A stretch of 64,000 bases of DNA. It comes from Flavobacterium xinjiangense. GTDB taxonomy: Bacteria; Bacteroidota; Bacteroidia; Flavobacteriales; Flavobacteriaceae. How positions within the stretch are numbered: position 1 is the first letter of the stretch; every line of letters begins with the position of its first letter. The DNA is taken from the NCBI RefSeq assembly GCF_900142885.1, contig NZ_FRCL01000013.1, positions 44,443 to 108,442 of the forward strand, given 5' to 3'. Below are positions 45,630-53,888 of the stretch, one piece after another. The position numbers and the translations under genes were made by a program. The notes below the pieces were generated by a model. The model made no database searches. It worked only from the letters and a program-made list of their open reading frames with translations, and was not told the origin of the DNA.

Positions 45630-45659
45630 TACGAATTACGAATTATGAATTACGAATCT
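45630..45659. repeat. GAATTACG direct repeat in the hisS leader
   Basis: Three and a half imperfect units of GAATTACGAATTATGAATTACG type immediately upstream of hisS. Simple AT-rich repeat of the kind also seen at other gaps. Confidence 0.55.
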
Positions 45660-45691
45660 AAAAAAAGGATCAACCTTAAAATCGAAGGTTG
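45660..45691 (-). terminator. Terminator-like hairpin in hisS leader (possible attenuator)
   Basis: On the minus strand CAACCTT/AAGGTTG stem with a 7-base loop (45671-45691), then ATCC and seven T residues. It precedes hisS by about 40 bases and the only upstream gene is divergent, so it would sit inside the hisS leader. Confidence 0.45.
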
Positions 45692-45779
45692 TATTTTCTA
45701 AAATTGTAATTCCTTGCAAATATCTTACTTTTTAAAATATTTCTTTCTAAAAAAATTCGCATTTTATTTCCCAAATCGC

Positions 45780-45922
45780 TAGCCCGGATTAGAGCGGAAA
45801 TTAAGCGCTAGAAATAATATTGTTTTCTTGGCGAAAAGAGCGACCAAAGGAAGCTCCTTTTTGACAATTGAAAATAAATTATTTTGACAGCTTTATTGTA
45901 ACGAAAGCCGGAAACAGCTCCT
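45780..45922 (-). repeat. Dispersed palindromic repeat, family 1 (copy 5)
   Basis: Longest and most degenerate copy. Conserved ends are TAGCCCGGATTAGAGCGGAA and AACGAAAGCCGGAAACAGCTCCT; the interior does not form a clean hairpin. It fills most of the 370-base divergent gap between hisS and the ABC permease. Confidence 0.72.
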
Positions 45923-45991
45923 AAAAATAAATTAGTTTTTTAGAAAAGAAAATTTGTAACAAAAATTGTATTTTCGTGTCAAATAAGAACT

Positions 45992-47233
45992 ATGCTAAAA
46001 TTATTCAAAGAAAATATTCGGATCGCTTTAGGATCTATCAAAACGCAGCTGTTAAGAACCATTCTTACGGTTTTGATAATTGCTATTGGAATTACTGCAC
46101 TGGTTGGAATTCTGACTGTTGTTGCTGCTTTAGAAAACACGATTTCATCTGATTTTGCTTCTATGGGAGCCAACACATTTAATGTAAATCAGTATGAAAA
46201 TACCGCTCGAAGACAAGGTGGTGAGGAACGAAAAATCATAAATCCAGTTATTTCCTACCCGGAAGCCGTTGCTTTCAAAAATAAATATAAATATCCTTTT
46301 ACCGAAACTTCACTTTCTTTTACGGCTACAACTACTGCCGAAGTGAAGTATGAAGGCGCTAAAACCGACCCTGAAAATGCAATTGTTGGAGTCGACGAAT
46401 ATTTCATGACTAATTCAGGTTTGGAAACAAGTAGCGGAAGAAATTTCACTGGATTTGACATTCAAAATAATGCTTACGTATGTGTTGTAGGTTCTGATTT
46501 TGAAAAAGGATTACTAAAAGATGTCAACCCAATTGACAAAATCATTTCTATTAGAGGAGCCCGATTTAGAGTCATTGGCGTTTTAAAAGAAAAAGGAGCC
46601 ACTTTTGGCAATAAGCAAGATTTAAGGATTCTAATTCCTATTCAAGTTGCGCGTTCGCTTTTTACGGCGCCGAATATAAATTATACGACGAGCGTCATGG
46701 TTTCCAGAAAAGAATTACTGGATCAGGCCATTGACAACGCCATAAGCACGATGCGAAGTGTTCGAAAATTAAGTCCGGTAAAAGACAATAATTTTGGCGT
46801 GGTTCGCAGTGATGATCTTATAAATCGAATCTTGGGAATCACTAAATATCTTGGACTTGCGTCTTGGCTTATTGGTATCATTACCGTTTTTGGGTCTTCT
46901 ATCGCCTTGATGAATATCATGATTGTTTCCGTGACGGAACGCACCCGTGAAATAGGTGTCCGTAAGGCACTGGGCGCTAAAAAAACAACAATTGCCGTTC
47001 AATTTTTTATAGAAACTTTGCTAATTGGTCAATTAGGCGGTTTAGTAGGAATTATTTTTGGAATATTGATTGGTTTCGGAATTGCAACAGCCGTTGATTT
47101 TGTTTTTGTAATTCCATGGGGCGCCATATTAGCAGCTTTTATTACCAGTTTTCTTGTCGCAATATTTTCAGGTCTATATCCTGCTGTAAAAGCAGCCGTG
47201 CTGGATCCAATTGAAGCTTTGCGATATGAATAG
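45992..47233 (+). CDS. MacB-like ABC transporter permease
   Basis: A 413-residue FtsX/MacB-type membrane protein: N-terminal helix (TILTVLIIAIGITALVGILT), a periplasmic MacB-core domain of about 230 residues, and three C-terminal helices with the family motif TERTREIGVRKALGAKKTTI. These proteins transmit ATPase movements to the periplasm (lipoprotein release, export or signalling). The ATPase partner is not adjacent. It is divergent from hisS. Confidence 0.9.
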   Translation: MLKLFKENIRIALGSIKTQLLRTILTVLIIAIGITALVGILTVVAALENTISSDFASMGANTFNVNQYENTARRQGGEERKIINPVISYPEAVAFKNKYKYPFTETSLSFTATTTAEVKYEGAKTDPENAIVGVDEYFMTNSGLETSSGRNFTGFDIQNNAYVCVVGSDFEKGLLKDVNPIDKIISIRGARFRVIGVLKEKGATFGNKQDLRILIPIQVARSLFTAPNINYTTSVMVSRKELLDQAIDNAISTMRSVRKLSPVKDNNFGVVRSDDLINRILGITKYLGLASWLIGIITVFGSSIALMNIMIVSVTERTREIGVRKALGAKKTTIAVQFFIETLLIGQLGGLVGIIFGILIGFGIATAVDFVFVIPWGAILAAFITSFLVAIFSGLYPAVKAAVLDPIEALRYE

Positions 47234-47247
47234 TTTGCAGTAGTCAA

Positions 47248-47276
47248 AGTAATTGCTAGGAACGAGGCAGTCACAT
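47248..47276 (+). repeat. GAGGAACGAAGCAATC unit, left copy
   Basis: AATTGCTAGGAACGAGGCAG then TCACATTCC. It matches the unit inside the PrmC C-terminus (47457-47486) in opposite orientation with few mismatches, forming an inverted pair about 240 bases across. Confidence 0.72.
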
Positions 47277-47289
47277 TCCGTATTTTCCA

Positions 47290-47418
47290 AAATAATTTGG
47301 GCGTGACCCCATTAAAAAAAGGGGCTAACTAATCATACGCGTTAGTTGCCCCTTTTTTTAATGCGGTCGGGTCATTCGCGTTACAAGGTAACTAGCTTCT
47401 ACCCCTCACGCAGACCCT
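47290..47418. repeat. GC-rich composite repeat with hairpin
   Basis: TTTGGGCGTGACCCC, then a hairpin GGGGCTAACTAA/TTAGTTGCCCC with flanking A and T tracts (47321-47361, terminator-like for the permease), then GCGGTCGGGTCATTCGCG and CTTCTACCCCTCACGCAGAC. GC content is well above the surrounding DNA. It lies within the inverted unit pair. Confidence 0.6.
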
Positions 47419-47453
47419 GCAAAACCAGAACTTTTGGTATACAACAACTAAAG

Positions 47454-48341
47454 CTAAATGCGATTGCTTCGTTCCTCGCAATGACAACTAATCATTCTGT
47501 CATTTCCGTAAATATCTTTTCGAAGTTCGATCTTTTTGAAATTCATTTTTTCCAGTAAATCAATCATTTCTTTTCCTAGATATTGATTGATTTCAAAAAA
47601 TAATTGTCCTTTTTCAGAAAGGTTTTTCTGAGCCAGTTCCGCTATTTTTCTATAAAAAATCAGCGCATCATTATCTTCCACGAAAAGAGCCAAATGAGGC
47701 TCATTATCCAAAACATTTTTCTTGATTTCCTCTTTTTCAAGATTTCGAACATACGGCGGATTCGAAACAATAATATCAAATTGCTGCTTCAAATCTTGGG
47801 TTTCAAGAATGTTCTGATTGATAAACGTAACATTTACGTTATTGAGTTCCGCATTTTTATTGGCCGTAGCCAAAGCTCTTTCGGAAACATCGATCGCATA
47901 AACCTGTGAACTCGGAATATTTTTTGCCAATGAAATGGCGATGCAACCGCTTCCCGTTCCAATATCCAGAATCTTTAGTCCCGAAGTTTCGGGATTAGAC
48001 TCTTGGATTATTCGATTGGTAGACAAAATCCAATCCACTAATTCTTCGGTTTCCGGTCTCGGAATTAAAACGCTTTCATTTACTTCAAAATCCAAACCGT
48101 AAAAACTGGTTTTACCCAACAAATACTGAATTGGAATTTCCTTTTTTAGCTGTTCCAAAATCGAGTTCCAAACCACAATTTCTTCTTCTGAAAAATCTAA
48201 CTCAGGACGCAAAGCCAAATCAATTCTTTTGAGCTGCTTTTTTTCTTCCAGAATTAAATAGAAAAAACTCTCCGCCTCGCCCGCATCATAGATGGAAGTG
48301 AGTTCTTGAATAAATTGCGTTCTGTATTCTTTTATTTTCAT
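47454..48341 (-). CDS. prmC: Peptide chain release factor N5-glutamine methyltransferase
   Basis: A 295-residue PrmC (HemK) that methylates the Gln of the GGQ motif in RF1/RF2. Motifs: ILDIGTGSGCIAISLA (SAM site) and VSNPPYV (NPPY). The ATG at 48341 (MKIKEYRTQ) is used instead of one seven codons upstream. Two repeat insertions are visible: ESNPETSGLK (a TCCCGAA palindrome, 47976-47997) before the SAM motif, and the C-terminal tail CHCEERSNRI, read from a dispersed repeat that also supplies the stop codon. The GNAT gene lies 45 bases upstream. Confidence 0.93.
   Translation of the reverse strand: MKIKEYRTQFIQELTSIYDAGEAESFFYLILEEKKQLKRIDLALRPELDFSEEEIVVWNSILEQLKKEIPIQYLLGKTSFYGLDFEVNESVLIPRPETEELVDWILSTNRIIQESNPETSGLKILDIGTGSGCIAISLAKNIPSSQVYAIDVSERALATANKNAELNNVNVTFINQNILETQDLKQQFDIIVSNPPYVRNLEKEEIKKNVLDNEPHLALFVEDNDALIFYRKIAELAQKNLSEKGQLFFEINQYLGKEMIDLLEKMNFKKIELRKDIYGNDRMISCHCEERSNRI
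47457..47486 (-). repeat. GAGGAACGAAGCAATC unit, right copy inside prmC
   Basis: On the minus strand TCATTGCGAGGAACGAAGCA then ATCGCATTT. Translated as CHCEERSNRI at the end of PrmC. Inverted partner at 47248-47276. Confidence 0.8.
47976..47997. repeat. TCCCGAA palindrome inside prmC
   Basis: TAGTCCCGAAGTTTCGGGAT then TA. Encodes part of SNPETSGLK in the loop before the SAM-binding motif. A related sequence lies between mutA and mutB. Confidence 0.65.
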
Positions 48342-48386
48342 TTTATTGGGATATCTATTCATGAATTAAAACGTTCAATTCAAAAC

Positions 48387-48872
48387 TTATAGCTCTTTCA
48401 ACATCCAAACTGGACATGAAGTGTGACCCGTGCTTCCCATTGGCGAGCAAATGTATTCGAAGCCAACTTTTTTATATAATTTCTGAGCATCGAGCATAAA
48501 CGGCATCGTTTCCAAATAACATTTTTCAAAACCGAAATCCTTCGCACTTTGTAAGCATTTAGCCATCATTTGGCTTCCAATTCCCAAACCTCGTGTTTCT
48601 GGCAAAAAATACATTTTTTGCAATTCACAGATAGTCTCCGCTTCATTTTCAAGTGGTGCCACTCCTGCCGAACCGATAATTCTGCCTTCTTTTTCAACAA
48701 CATAATAAACCGATTTTGGCTTACTATATTCCTCAAACATTAAATCCAAATAAGGATCTTCATAGGCCGTTCCCACTTTTGGAATATTCAACTCGTCAAA
48801 AACAGCTCTTATCAATGCTGCAACTGCGCTATTGTCTTCTTTTTTTATTTTTCTAATACTGTAATTTTCCAT
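48387..48872 (-). CDS. GNAT-family N-acetyltransferase
   Basis: A 161-residue GNAT. Motif A reads LPETRGLGIGSQMMAKCLQS (acetyl-CoA pyrophosphate loop RGLGIG) and the C-terminal motif B region has KCYLETMPFMLDAQKLYKKV. VIGSAGVAPL is the beta4 strand. Substrate unknown. prmC is 45 bases downstream; a -7 element TACTTTTG (48905-48898) precedes its ATG. Confidence 0.85.
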   Translation of the reverse strand: MENYSIRKIKKEDNSAVAALIRAVFDELNIPKVGTAYEDPYLDLMFEEYSKPKSVYYVVEKEGRIIGSAGVAPLENEAETICELQKMYFLPETRGLGIGSQMMAKCLQSAKDFGFEKCYLETMPFMLDAQKLYKKVGFEYICSPMGSTGHTSCPVWMLKEL

Positions 48873-48897
48873 TTTTTAACACCGCTAATTTTACTCA

Positions 48898-48905
48898 CAA
48901 AAGTA
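48898..48905 (-). promoter_or_regulatory. Candidate -7 element of GNAT gene
   Basis: TACTTTTG read on the minus strand, about 25 bases before the GNAT ATG at 48872. No clear -33 TTG. It is paired with a second TACTTTTG on the plus strand at 48978-48985. Confidence 0.35.
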
Positions 48906-48977
48906 GAAATTGTTTATTGTAATTTTCGAAAGTTTTAAAACAAATCGGGAAGTTTCGGGGCTAAACTCAAAAATAAC

Positions 48978-48985
48978 TACTTTTG
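48978..48985 (+). promoter_or_regulatory. Candidate -7 element of ribD
   Basis: TACTTTTG matches the consensus exactly and ends 4 bases before the GTG start at 48990, so transcription would start at or near the start codon (leaderless). No clear -33 TTG; TTTCGG at 48953 is the nearest. Confidence 0.35.
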
Positions 48986-48989
48986 TGTT

Positions 48990-50033
48990 GTGAAAATACA
49001 TGAAAAATATATCAGACGATGCATCGAATTGGCCAAAAACGGTTTGGGAACAACTTATCCCAATCCTATGGTCGGAAGCGTGATTGTTTATAACGATAAA
49101 ATCATTGGCGAAGGCTGGCATAAAAAAGCTGGCGAACCTCACGCCGAAGTAAATGCGATAAATTCCGTAAAAGACAAATCGCTGTTAAAAAAAGCGACTA
49201 TTTACGTGAGTTTAGAACCGTGCAGTCATTTTGGAAAAACGCCACCTTGTTGTGATTTAATTATCAAAAATAAAATTCCAAATGTAGTTATTGGAACTGT
49301 TGATCCTAATGAGAAAGTGGCTGGAAATGGCATCAAAAAATTGTTAGAAGCCGGAACTCATGTTACAGTTGGCATTCTTGAAGCTGAATGTAACAAACTA
49401 AATAAACGCTTTTTTACTTTTCACGAAAAGAAAAGGCCTTACATCATTTTGAAATGGGCCGAAAGCCAAGATGGTTTTATCGCTCCTTTAGAGAAATTAG
49501 AAAAAAAACCAGTTTGGATCACCAATCGTTATTCGAGACAATTGGTACATAAATGGAGAAGCGAAGAGCAAGCCATTCTTGTGGGAACCCAAACTGTGAT
49601 TGATGACAATCCAAAATTAGACGTGAGAGATTGGACCGGAAACAATCCTATACGGGTCGTTCTAGACCAAAACAATCGCGCTTCAAATGACAGCCAAATA
49701 TTCGACGGTCAGACCAAAACAATTGTATTTTCAAAATTAAAATCTCCAGTTGAAAAAGAAAATATTATCTTTGAAGTAATTGATTTCGAACAAAATATAG
49801 CAACACAAATAGTTCAAAAACTATATCAGCATCAAATCCAATCTGTTATTATTGAAGGTGGCAGACAAACTTTGCAGACTTTTATTGATTCAAATCTCTG
49901 GGACGAAGCACGGATTTTTATTGGAAACATCAAAATTAAGGAAGGAATAAAAGCTCCTACATTGGTTAAAAAATCATTCGAAAAACTTTCAATTGGCAAT
50001 GATGAACTAATACTATCTAGAAACGATGATTAA
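48990..50033 (+). CDS. ribD: Bifunctional riboflavin biosynthesis deaminase/reductase
   Basis: A 347-residue RibD. The N-terminal deaminase has HAEVNAI and EPCSHFGKTPPC zinc ligands (about residues 50-85); the C-terminal reductase has ILKWAESQDGFIAP, WRSEEQAILVGTQTVIDDNP and IIEGGRQTLQTFI. It catalyses two successive steps after GTP cyclohydrolase II. Starts with GTG at 48990: MKIHEKYIRRCIELAKNGLG is the usual N-terminus. Its end overlaps the HAD gene by 8 bases. Confidence 0.95.
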   Translation: MKIHEKYIRRCIELAKNGLGTTYPNPMVGSVIVYNDKIIGEGWHKKAGEPHAEVNAINSVKDKSLLKKATIYVSLEPCSHFGKTPPCCDLIIKNKIPNVVIGTVDPNEKVAGNGIKKLLEAGTHVTVGILEAECNKLNKRFFTFHEKKRPYIILKWAESQDGFIAPLEKLEKKPVWITNRYSRQLVHKWRSEEQAILVGTQTVIDDNPKLDVRDWTGNNPIRVVLDQNNRASNDSQIFDGQTKTIVFSKLKSPVEKENIIFEVIDFEQNIATQIVQKLYQHQIQSVIIEGGRQTLQTFIDSNLWDEARIFIGNIKIKEGIKAPTLVKKSFEKLSIGNDELILSRNDD

Positions 50034-50628
50034 TACTATTATATTTGATTTTGGAGATATATTTATCAATTTAGATAAGAATGCCACTATGAACGGGCTA
50101 AAAAAATTAGGCTTATCTGAGTGGAATGATGATTTAGACCAACTAAACCATCAGTTTGAAATGGGTAAAATTTCACGAGAAAAATTCCTTTTTGGCATTC
50201 AAAAACACATTCCAAATGCAAGTATTAAAGAAATATTAGCTGCGTGGAACGCGATACTTTTGGACTTTCCTCTTTATCGCTTGGAATTTCTTCAAATGCT
50301 TTCTAAAAAATACCGATTATTTTTACTGAGTAATACGGATTCCATTCACATAGAAACTTTCGAACAGAAAACTGGAGTTTCCTTTTACAGCGATTTTTAC
50401 CAATGTTTTGAAAAAGTATATTTTTCTTTTGAAGTTGGACTCAGGAAACCCAGTCCTGAAATTTTCAATTACATACTAAACAACCATGAATTGTCTCCAA
50501 AGAGGACTTTATTCATTGATGACAAAAAAGAAAATACTGATGCAGCACACAAGTTAGGGCTTGAAGTTTGGCATCTTAAAGTTGGCAAAGAAGATATCGT
50601 TGATTTATTTGACAAAAAAATAATTTAG
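50026..50628 (+). CDS. HAD-IA family hydrolase
   Basis: A 200-residue HAD hydrolase. Motif I IIFDFGDIF is unusual in having Gly after the nucleophile Asp (DFGDIF) as in epoxide-hydrolase N-terminal-like phosphatases, then LLSNTDS (motif II), GLRKPSPEIF (motif III Lys) and FIDDKKENTDAA (motif IV). Overlap with ribD by 8 bases suggests cotranscription; RibD pathways need a phosphatase for the 5'-phosphate, so a role there is possible but inferred. Confidence 0.86.
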   Translation: MINTIIFDFGDIFINLDKNATMNGLKKLGLSEWNDDLDQLNHQFEMGKISREKFLFGIQKHIPNASIKEILAAWNAILLDFPLYRLEFLQMLSKKYRLFLLSNTDSIHIETFEQKTGVSFYSDFYQCFEKVYFSFEVGLRKPSPEIFNYILNNHELSPKRTLFIDDKKENTDAAHKLGLEVWHLKVGKEDIVDLFDKKII

Positions 50629-50641
50629 AAAACAATCCCTT

Positions 50642-51271
50642 TTGGAATTTAAAGACACTTACAACACCATTGACTTTTCGCCTTCCGCAGTATTATTCAA
50701 AGAAAAAAACAGCAAATTCTTTGGTTATGCTTTCCCAATTCAATCCGAAGACGAAGTTAAACCCATCATTGACAGCTTGCGAAAACAACATCCTACTGCC
50801 GGACACTTTTGTTATGCCTATCAAATCGGAACTGACTCCATAACGTACAGAGCAAATGATGATGGAGAACCAAGCAACAGTGCCGGTATGCCAATTTATG
50901 GCCAAATTCAGTCATTTTCTGTCACCAATGCACTCATTATAGTGGTTCGTATTTTTGGCGGCGTTAAATTAGGCGTAGGAGGATTAATCTCTGCTTATAA
51001 AACTACTGCCCAAATGATTCTTGAAACGTGTGAAATAGTAGAAAAAACAATTGATCTCCATTTTATAATCTCATTTGATTACATCAACATGAATAAAGTG
51101 ATGCGAGTAATTAAGGAAAAGAAACTGGAAATTGTGACACAGGAAATGGAAATAAATGAAAATTCAGGACTTCCGATTGGGAAAATCGAAATTAAAACTC
51201 GAAAAAAAAATGCCGAAATGATTTTCGACATTTTTAATTCTATTTTTGAAATCAATATAAAACGACTCTAA
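50642..51271 (+). CDS. YigZ/IMPACT family protein
   Basis: A 209-residue protein of the YigZ family. N-terminal SKFFGYAFPIQSEDEVKPII, AGHFCYAYQIG and DDGEPSNSAGMPIYGQI with KLGVGGLISAYKTTA are the conserved signature (IMPACT domain), followed by a C-terminal DUF1949-like domain. Function is unclear; it is linked to translation-related stress in eukaryotic homologues. It starts with TTG at 50642, 13 bases after the HAD gene; MEFKDTYNT fits the family start. Confidence 0.88.
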   Translation: MEFKDTYNTIDFSPSAVLFKEKNSKFFGYAFPIQSEDEVKPIIDSLRKQHPTAGHFCYAYQIGTDSITYRANDDGEPSNSAGMPIYGQIQSFSVTNALIIVVRIFGGVKLGVGGLISAYKTTAQMILETCEIVEKTIDLHFIISFDYINMNKVMRVIKEKKLEIVTQEMEINENSGLPIGKIEIKTRKKNAEMIFDIFNSIFEINIKRL

Positions 51272-51300
51272 TTTTGATGTGAAATTGCTTCTTTGATAAG

Positions 51301-51705
51301 TTATTCTATAGTTTTTAACAATTCCAAAATATAATCCGGCGGAGCGATTGGACGACCCGTTTTTAAGGACACAAAAACCAAAATAAATTGTGCAGTTGTT
51401 AATAACTCCTCTGCTTCATTATAAATAGCGCAATCAAATTCTATCTTCACAGAAGTCTGACTTTTGAAAACCGTATGAACAGTAAGCAACTCATCATATC
51501 GTGCTGATTTTTTATAATTTATATTCATAGAAACTATTGGCAAAGCAATCCCGCTTTCTTCCATCTTTTTATATGAAATCCCTTTGTTTCTGAGCCATTC
51601 AACCCTTCCTATCTCAAAATAAGGTATGTAATTTCCATGATAAACAACGCCCATTTGGTCCGTTTCTGAGTAGCGAACCCGCACTTCAATTTGATGATCT
51701 TTCAT
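51301..51705 (-). CDS. YbgC-type acyl-CoA thioesterase (hotdog fold)
   Basis: A 134-residue hotdog-fold enzyme. YSETDQMGVVYHGNYIPYFE holds the catalytic Asp (DQMG, about residue 17) of the 4-hydroxybenzoyl-CoA thioesterase class, and EVRVRYSETD is the family opening. It hydrolyses acyl-CoA of unknown chain length. It is convergent with the yigZ-like gene and divergent from dnaA. Confidence 0.9.
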   Translation of the reverse strand: MKDHQIEVRVRYSETDQMGVVYHGNYIPYFEIGRVEWLRNKGISYKKMEESGIALPIVSMNINYKKSARYDELLTVHTVFKSQTSVKIEFDCAIYNEAEELLTTAQFILVFVSLKTGRPIAPPDYILELLKTIE

Positions 51706-51891
51706 TAATTATTTATTAAAAATTTAAAATTTAAAAAGCTCCTTACAACAATAATTTATAAAATTATCACCTATTATATTTTTTTTTACAGAAAATTGTT
51801 CACATATTTGTTACCCTGAAAAATAACAGAAACACTCTTTTTTTTTTGTAGGATAATAAATACCCCAAATAAAAATAATTTAACAGAATCT

Positions 51892-53319
51892 ATGAACAAA
51901 ACTGCTCAATCAGTATGGGAAAACTGTCTGTCTTTTATAAAAGACAACATTCAGGATCAAGCTTACAAAACTTGGTTCGAACCAATCAAATCAGTTGAAC
52001 TTACCGATAACGCATTATATATTCAGGTTCCAAGTAAATTTTTCTACGAATGGTTAGAAGAGCACTATGTTAAATTATTAAAAGTAGCACTTACTAAAGA
52101 ACTTGGAAAAAACGCTAAGTTACTTTATAAAATCAGAATGGAAAACACTTATGGCAACAAACAACCGTTTACGGAGCAATTGCCAAGTGCCAACAGAGTT
52201 CCAATGAAACCTCAGGAAGTTGATGCTCCGTTCAAGAATTTAAACCCTGAATTAAAAAATCCATTTGTTATTCCGGGAATTCGCAATTTGAAAATTGAAT
52301 CGCAATTGAATGCGAACTACAGTTTTGATAATTTTCTGGAAGGAGACTCAAACAGATTAGCAAGATCTGCCGGAATGGCTGTTGCCAATAAACCAGGCGG
52401 AACCTCATTTAATCCATTGTTGATTTTTGGTGGTGTTGGTTTAGGAAAAACACATTTAGCGCATGCTATTGGCGTTGAAATAAAAGATAAATATCCAGAG
52501 AAAACGGTTCTATACATTTCGGCTGAAATTTTCACCCAACAATACATTGACTCGGTTAAGAAAAATAACCGAAATGACTTCATCCATTTCTATCAATTAA
52601 TTGATGTTTTAATTATTGATGATGTTCAGTTCCTTTCTGGAAAATCTGGAACTCAAGATGTATTTTTCCATATTTTTAACTATTTACACCAAAATGGTAA
52701 ACAGGTAATTTTGACTTCGGACAAAGCACCTGTTGATATGCAAGATATCGAACAACGTTTATTATCTCGTTTCAAATGGGGATTATCTGCTGAATTGCAC
52801 CAACCCGATTATGAAACCAGAATTTCTATCCTTAAAAATATTTTATACAGAGATGGTGTAGAAATTCCAGAGGAAATTATAGAATACGTTGCCCGTAATA
52901 TCAAATCGAATGTACGGGAATTGGAAGGCGCTATTATTTCCTTGATTGCGCAATCGTCATTCAATAAAAAAGAAGTGACGCTGGAACTTGCAAAAAGCGT
53001 CGTTGAGAAATTTGTCAAGAATGTAAAACGAGAAATTTCTATTGATTACATTCAAAAAATTGTTTCTGATTACTTCCAATTGGATTTAGAAACACTTCAA
53101 TCCAAAACCAGAAAGAGGCATGTTGTTCAGGCAAGACAATTAGCTATGTTTTTTGCTAAAAAATTCACAAAAGCGTCTCTGGCGAACATTGGTTCACAAA
53201 TTGGTGATCGTGATCATGCTACAGTATTACACGCTTGTAAAACCGTTGATAATTTGATGGCTACCGACAAACAATTCAAAAAATTTGTTGATGACATTAA
53301 TAAGAAATTAACGCTATAA
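51892..53319 (+). CDS. dnaA: Chromosomal replication initiator DnaA
   Basis: A 475-residue AAA+ initiator. Domain I (about 1-85), a short linker (II), AAA+ domain III with GGVGLGKTHLA Walker A (about 180-190), VLIIDDVQF Walker B and the arginine-finger region, and domain IV with the DnaA-box-binding signature IGDRDHATVLHAC. It opens duplex at oriC. The 186 bases upstream are AT-rich; no exact DnaA box was seen, so oriC cannot be placed here. Confidence 0.97.
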   Translation: MNKTAQSVWENCLSFIKDNIQDQAYKTWFEPIKSVELTDNALYIQVPSKFFYEWLEEHYVKLLKVALTKELGKNAKLLYKIRMENTYGNKQPFTEQLPSANRVPMKPQEVDAPFKNLNPELKNPFVIPGIRNLKIESQLNANYSFDNFLEGDSNRLARSAGMAVANKPGGTSFNPLLIFGGVGLGKTHLAHAIGVEIKDKYPEKTVLYISAEIFTQQYIDSVKKNNRNDFIHFYQLIDVLIIDDVQFLSGKSGTQDVFFHIFNYLHQNGKQVILTSDKAPVDMQDIEQRLLSRFKWGLSAELHQPDYETRISILKNILYRDGVEIPEEIIEYVARNIKSNVRELEGAIISLIAQSSFNKKEVTLELAKSVVEKFVKNVKREISIDYIQKIVSDYFQLDLETLQSKTRKRHVVQARQLAMFFAKKFTKASLANIGSQIGDRDHATVLHACKTVDNLMATDKQFKKFVDDINKKLTL

Positions 53320-53327
53320 AAAGCATT

Positions 53328-53795
53328 ATGCCCATAAAAATCTTAATGGTTTGTTTAGGTAATATTTGTCGGTCACCCTTGGCTGAAGGAATATTGGCTT
53401 CTAAACTTCCAAAGAATAAATTCCAAGTTGATTCAGCAGGAACAGGGTCATGGCATATAGGTCGTTCACCTGATGATCGTTCAATAGCTGTTGCAAAGAA
53501 ATATAATTTAGATATTTCAGAACAAAAAGGGAGACAATTCAGTACTAGTGATTTCAATACTTTTGACTATATTTTTGTAATGGATAATACCAATTATGAT
53601 GATGTAGTTCAACTTGCCCAAAACCAAGAACAAAGGGAAAAAGTTCATCTTGTATTAAATTCTTTATTCCCTAACGAAAACGTAGATGTTCCCGATCCTT
53701 ACTTTGGCTTACCAAACGGTTTTGAAATCATTTACAATATGCTAGATAATGCATGCGACGTGATTGCCAAAGAATTAATAGCCAAACATCAATAA
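53328..53795 (+). CDS. Low-molecular-weight protein-tyrosine phosphatase
   Basis: A 155-residue phosphatase. The active site CLGNICRSPLAEG (C-x5-R P-loop, about residues 8-20) and C-terminal DPYFG (general acid Asp) are present. Bacterial members act on tyrosine-phosphorylated polysaccharide kinases or other proteins. It begins 9 bases after dnaA on the same strand. A companion tyrosine kinase is not in the window. Confidence 0.92.
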   Translation: MPIKILMVCLGNICRSPLAEGILASKLPKNKFQVDSAGTGSWHIGRSPDDRSIAVAKKYNLDISEQKGRQFSTSDFNTFDYIFVMDNTNYDDVVQLAQNQEQREKVHLVLNSLFPNENVDVPDPYFGLPNGFEIIYNMLDNACDVIAKELIAKHQ

Positions 53796-53888
53796 ATTTC
53801 TACTTTAAAAAGATTTTTAAAAACAGCTTCATTATTTTTAATTAATTCTATCCTCATACATTTAGCTTCGAAATATAAAATTAGACCT

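Noticed and set aside
48945..48965. Sixth copy of repeat family 1 at GGGAAGTTTCGGGGCTA
   Set aside because: Only about ten bases match one end and there is no partner end or hairpin; considered chance.
51706..51891. oriC upstream of dnaA
   Set aside because: AT-rich, but no exact TTATNCACA DnaA box; the best site is TTGTTCACA with one mismatch. No cluster, so no origin is claimed.
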